Assembly: GCA_025964295.1 (NCBI GenBank)
Contig: JAOPZD010000344.1
Location: 1-7,462, forward strand
Origin: Conexibacter sp.
Lineage (GTDB): Bacteria; Actinomycetota; Thermoleophilia; Solirubrobacterales; Solirubrobacteraceae
Length of the DNA stretch: 7,462 nt
Direction of reading: 5' to 3'
Positions 5,113-7,462 of the stretch are shown piece after piece (position 1 is the stretch's first letter; each line of letters opens with the position of its first letter). Position numbers and translations under genes: made by a program. A model generated the notes under the pieces. It made no database searches. It had not been told where the DNA came from and saw only the letters and a program-made list of their open reading frames with translations.

Positions 5113-5991
5113 ATGAAGCCCCTTCGCCCGCTGCTCGCGGTCGCCCTGATCCCCGCCGCCCTGCTGCTCGCCGCCTGCGGCAGCAGCAACGACGACACGT
5201 CCGGCGGGTCGACGCAGGCCGCCACGACCACGACCGCCGCGAGCGCCTGCGACAAGGCGAGCCTGTCGCTCGTCAACGCCGGACAGCTCACCGTCGCCAC
5301 CGACAAGCCGGCCTACCCGCCGTACTTCGTCGACGACAAGCCGGCCAACGGCAAGGGCTTCGAGAGCGCCGTCGCCTACGCGATCGCCAAGCAGCTCGGC
5401 TTCGCGCCGGCCGAGGTCAAGTGGACGGTCGAGCCGTTCAACTCGTCCTACGCGCCGGGCCCCAAGAAGTTCGACTTCGACGTCAACCAGATCTCGATCT
5501 CGCCCGCGCGGGCCAAGCGCGTGGACTTCTCGACGCCGTACTACACGGCCCCGCAGGCCGTGGTGGCGCTGAGCAAGTCCGGCGCCGCCAACGCCAAGTC
5601 GCTGGCCGATCTCAAGACGACCAAGCTCGGCGTCCAGATCGGCACCACCAGCCTCGACGCCACGACGGCGACGATCAAGCCCAGCGCCCAGCCGCAGGTC
5701 TTCAACGACTCAAACGACGTCGTCCGCGCGCTGAAGACCGGCCGCGTCGACGCGGTCGTCGTCGACCTCCCGACGGCGTTCTACCTCACCGCCGCGCAGG
5801 TCGAGAACTCCAAGATCGTCGGCCAGTTCCAGGCGCCGGGCGGCGACACCTGGGGCGCGCTGCTGCAGAAGGGCTCCAAGCTGACGCCGTGCGTCAGCAA
5901 GGCGGTCGACACGCTCGCCAAGTCCTGTGAGCTCAATCAGCTCGAGACTCAGTGGATGTGCGCCGCGGCCGGCTCCCCGGAGCAGCGCTGA
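5113..5991 (+). CDS. Amino acid ABC transporter substrate-binding lipoprotein
   Basis: This 292-aa family 3 (polar amino acid) solute-binding protein captures its ligand outside the membrane and delivers it to the permease encoded next. The lipoprotein signal is 'MKPLRPLLAVALIPAALLLAAC': lipobox LAAC, with Cys22 as the lipidated residue. A Ser/Thr/Gly/Ala-rich tether follows to about residue 45. The binding domain runs from 'GQLTVATDKPAYPPYFV' to the C-terminus. Arg133 in 'SISPARAKRVDFSTPYY' and Asp218 in 'VDAVVVDLP' match the residues that grip the carboxylate and amino groups of the ligand in HisJ-like proteins, so an alpha-amino acid is likely; which one is not visible. Apart from Cys22 there are four cysteines (46, 260, 272, 283), enough for disulfides. 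The start is supported by GGAG seven bases upstream. The frame is also continuous with the DMT permease upstream. The permease gene begins 17 nt downstream. Confidence 0.92.
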   Translation: MKPLRPLLAVALIPAALLLAACGSSNDDTSGGSTQAATTTTAASACDKASLSLVNAGQLTVATDKPAYPPYFVDDKPANGKGFESAVAYAIAKQLGFAPAEVKWTVEPFNSSYAPGPKKFDFDVNQISISPARAKRVDFSTPYYTAPQAVVALSKSGAANAKSLADLKTTKLGVQIGTTSLDATTATIKPSAQPQVFNDSNDVVRALKTGRVDAVVVDLPTAFYLTAAQVENSKIVGQFQAPGGDTWGALLQKGSKLTPCVSKAVDTLAKSCELNQLETQWMCAAAGSPEQR

Positions 5992-6008
5992 GCACCTAGC
6001 GCCAGCAG

Positions 6009-6830
6009 GTGCGCGTCGCCGCCCGGCGGCGGCGCGCGCGGCGCGGGATGGCGATCTCCGCGCTCTCGACGCTCGTCGTCCTCGGCGGCCTGGCCGCCAT
6101 CGTCCTGACCTCGCCCGGCTGGGCCGACGTCAAGGCCACGTACTTCGACTGGGGCGACTTCAAGGACTCGTTCCCCGCCGTCCTGAAGGGCTTCTGGCTC
6201 GACGTCAAGCTGTTCGTGATCGTCGAGCTGTGCGTGCTCGTCGTCGGCCTCGTCGTCGCGCTCGTGCGCACGACGCGCTCGCCCGCGCTGTTCCCGGTGC
6301 GGCTGCTCGCCGCGGTGTTCAGCGACATCACGCGCGGCGTACCGGTCGTGTTGTTCGTGTACCTGGTCGGCTTCGGCGTGCTTGCGCTCGACCTTAAGGG
6401 GTTGCCCACCGACCCGCTGGTCCTCGGCGGCGCGGCGCTGACGCTGAGCTACTCGGGCTACGTCGCCGAGGTGTACCGCAGCGGCATCGACTCCGTGCAC
6501 CCGTCGCAGATGGCCGGCGCGCTGGCGCTGGGCCTGACCCGCGGCCAGGCGATGCGCCACGTCGTCCTGCCCCAGGCGATCCGGCGCGTGATCCCGCCGC
6601 TGCTCAACGACTTCATCGCCCTGCAGAAGGACGTCGCGCTGATCTCGTTCCTGGGCCCGATGGAGGCCTTCCGCGTCGCGCAGATCGAGGCGGCGTCGAA
6701 CTTCATCTACACGCCGCTGGTCGCCGCCGCGGTGCTCTACCTGTGCGTGACGATCCCGATGGCGCGGATCGTCGACCACCTCCAGGCGCGCAACCGCCAG
6801 GTGCGCGGCGTGGTCGAGGTGACCGGATGA
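6009..6830 (+). CDS. Amino acid ABC transporter permease
   Basis: This 273-aa permease is from the His/Glu/Gln/Arg/opine group of ABC importers. An Arg-rich cytoplasmic start (RVAARRRRARRG) precedes a first helix at about residues 15-33. Further helices lie at about 67-88, 97-128, 140-160 and 230-252. The cytoplasmic coupling loop that docks on the ATPase is clear at about 170-215: 'GALALGLTRGQAMRHVVLPQ', then 'RVIPPLLNDFIALQKDVALIS', matching the family consensus with LGL, VLPQA, N-F and KD; the usual EAA triplet reads AGA. Only one permease gene is present, so a homodimer is expected. The GTG at 6009 is the first possible start after a stop at 5997-5999; ATG 6048 would remove the basic segment but keep all helices, and neither has a good ribosome site. 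It is followed by the ATPase gene with a 4-nt overlap. Confidence 0.9.
   Translation: MRVAARRRRARRGMAISALSTLVVLGGLAAIVLTSPGWADVKATYFDWGDFKDSFPAVLKGFWLDVKLFVIVELCVLVVGLVVALVRTTRSPALFPVRLLAAVFSDITRGVPVVLFVYLVGFGVLALDLKGLPTDPLVLGGAALTLSYSGYVAEVYRSGIDSVHPSQMAGALALGLTRGQAMRHVVLPQAIRRVIPPLLNDFIALQKDVALISFLGPMEAFRVAQIEAASNFIYTPLVAAAVLYLCVTIPMARIVDHLQARNRQVRGVVEVTG
6816..6821 (+). promoter_or_regulatory. Ribosome binding site of the ATPase gene
   Basis: GAGGTG lies five bases before the ATG at 6827, inside the last codons of the permease gene. Together with the ATGA overlap it supports coupled translation of permease and ATPase. Confidence 0.5.
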
Positions 6831-7462
6831 CCGCCGCGGCCGCGCCCGTCCTGGAGGTCCGCGGCGTCACCAAGGCCTACGGCGAGCGTCAGGTCCTGCG
6901 CGGCATCGACCTCGCCGTCGCCGAGCACCACGCGATCGCGCTCATCGGCGCGTCGGGCTCGGGCAAGTCGACGCTGCTGCGTTGCATCGACCTGCTCGAG
7001 GAGATCGACGACGGCGACGTCCTGCTCGACGGCGAGGTCATCACGGATCCGGCCGTCGCGCCGCCCGGCGTGCGCAAGCGCCTGGGCATGGTCTTCCAGG
7101 CCTTCAACCTGTTTCCGCACATGAGCGTCCTGGACAACGTCGTGCTCGCGCCGGTGCGCGCGCACGGCGTCGGCCGGGCCGAGGCGACCGACCGCGCCCG
7201 CGATCTGCTGCAGCGCTTCGGCCTCGGCGGCCGCGAGGCCGACTTCCCGGACCGCCTCAGCGGCGGCCAGCAGCAGCGCGTGGCGATCGTCCGGGCGCTG
7301 GCGACCCAGCCGCGCGCCCTGCTGCTCGACGAGATCACCAGCGCGCTGGACCCCGAGCTGGTCGGCGAGATACTGCAGCTCGTCGCCGACCTCAAGGCCG
7401 GCGGGATGACGATGCTCATCGCCACCCACGAGATGGGCTTCGCCCGCGAGGTCGCCGACGAG
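6827..7462 (+). CDS. Amino acid ABC transporter ATPase (3' end outside window)
   Basis: This is the GlnQ/HisP-type nucleotide-binding subunit that powers the importer by ATP hydrolysis on the cytoplasmic side. The first 212 residues are visible. They include Walker A GASGSGKST at 41-49, Q-loop Gln91 in 'MVFQAFNLFPHM', signature LSGGQ at 144-148, Walker B LLLDE at 165-169 with catalytic Glu169, D-loop SALD at 172-175, and switch His201 in 'IATHEM'. The family is usually 240-260 aa, so about 30-45 residues are missing past the edge; what is visible is intact. The residue after the Walker B Glu is Ile where many homologues have Pro ('DEITSALDPE'), a position that tolerates Val/Ile in actinobacterial members. 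The ATG overlaps the permease stop as ATGA, with a GAGGTG site upstream. 'LFPHMSVLDNVVLAP' is typical of the polar amino acid subfamily and argues against other ABC importer types. Confidence 0.93.
   Translation, partial: MTAAAAPVLEVRGVTKAYGERQVLRGIDLAVAEHHAIALIGASGSGKSTLLRCIDLLEEIDDGDVLLDGEVITDPAVAPPGVRKRLGMVFQAFNLFPHMSVLDNVVLAPVRAHGVGRAEATDRARDLLQRFGLGGREADFPDRLSGGQQQRVAIVRALATQPRALLLDEITSALDPELVGEILQLVADLKAGGMTMLIATHEMGFAREVADE

Noticed and set aside
5949..6779. Minus-strand frame of 276 codons opposite the ABC permease
   Set aside because: Antisense shadow rich in His, Arg, Gln and Asp; the plus strand holds a complete permease with the family coupling loop.
6737..7429. Minus-strand frame of 230 codons opposite the ATPase
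   Set aside because: Antisense to all canonical ABC ATPase motifs; no recognisable domain.
1..7462. tRNA, rRNA, riboswitch, insertion sequence, phage or defence genes
   Set aside because: I looked for cloverleaf-like stretches, transposase or integrase motifs, terminal inverted repeats and nuclease/helicase motifs and saw none. Space between genes is too small for most of these.

Overview
The window is about three-quarters G+C, and nearly every codon in its genes ends in G or C, so it comes from a high-GC actinobacterium. The secreted protein at 918-1664 combines a signal peptide, a short K/D/S-rich motif block (around 'SSKVKDGSLLVKDF'), a Gly-X-Y tract and a beta-rich tail. I associate that architecture with Thermoleophilia/Solirubrobacterales (Solirubrobacter, Conexibacter and relatives). 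This assignment rests on memory of the family, not on a search.

Layout, left to right. (1) 3-536, plus strand: the end of a coiled-coil protein of unknown function. Its 3' end overlaps by 16 nt, tail to tail, a small proline-rich minus-strand gene (521-715). (2) 716-917: a gap that carries what looks like the eroded last ~23 codons of a DMT/EamA-type permease on the minus strand. (3) 918-1664, plus: the secreted collagen-like protein. (4) 4104 down to 1680, minus: a compact four-gene cluster of a luciferase-like flavin monooxygenase, azlC, azlD and a PilZ-domain protein. The first three overlap by TTGA and ATGA. (5) 4138-5991, plus: an EamA/DMT permease and an amino-acid-binding lipoprotein that lie in one uninterrupted reading frame. 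(6) 6009-6830 and 6827-7462, plus: an amino-acid ABC permease and its ATPase, the latter cut by the window edge.

Functionally, the right half is a polar amino acid ABC importer (lipoprotein receptor, one permease that probably homodimerises, GlnQ/HisP-type ATPase). A DMT-family permease sits directly upstream. The divergent cluster encodes AzlCD, a branched-chain amino acid exporter family. The 33-nt gap between the two transcription units holds overlapping -10-like hexamers for both directions, and the DMT gene is probably read from a leaderless mRNA.

The most unusual point is that the DMT permease has no stop codon before the binding-protein gene. The frame stays open for 617 codons, although the binding protein has its own Shine-Dalgarno, signal peptide and lipobox. 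This is either a real membrane-permease/receptor fusion, a recently lost stop, or a small sequencing or assembly error near 5043-5050. Otherwise this is mostly ordinary chromosomal content. I see no defence system, CRISPR array, RNA gene, insertion sequence or phage gene.
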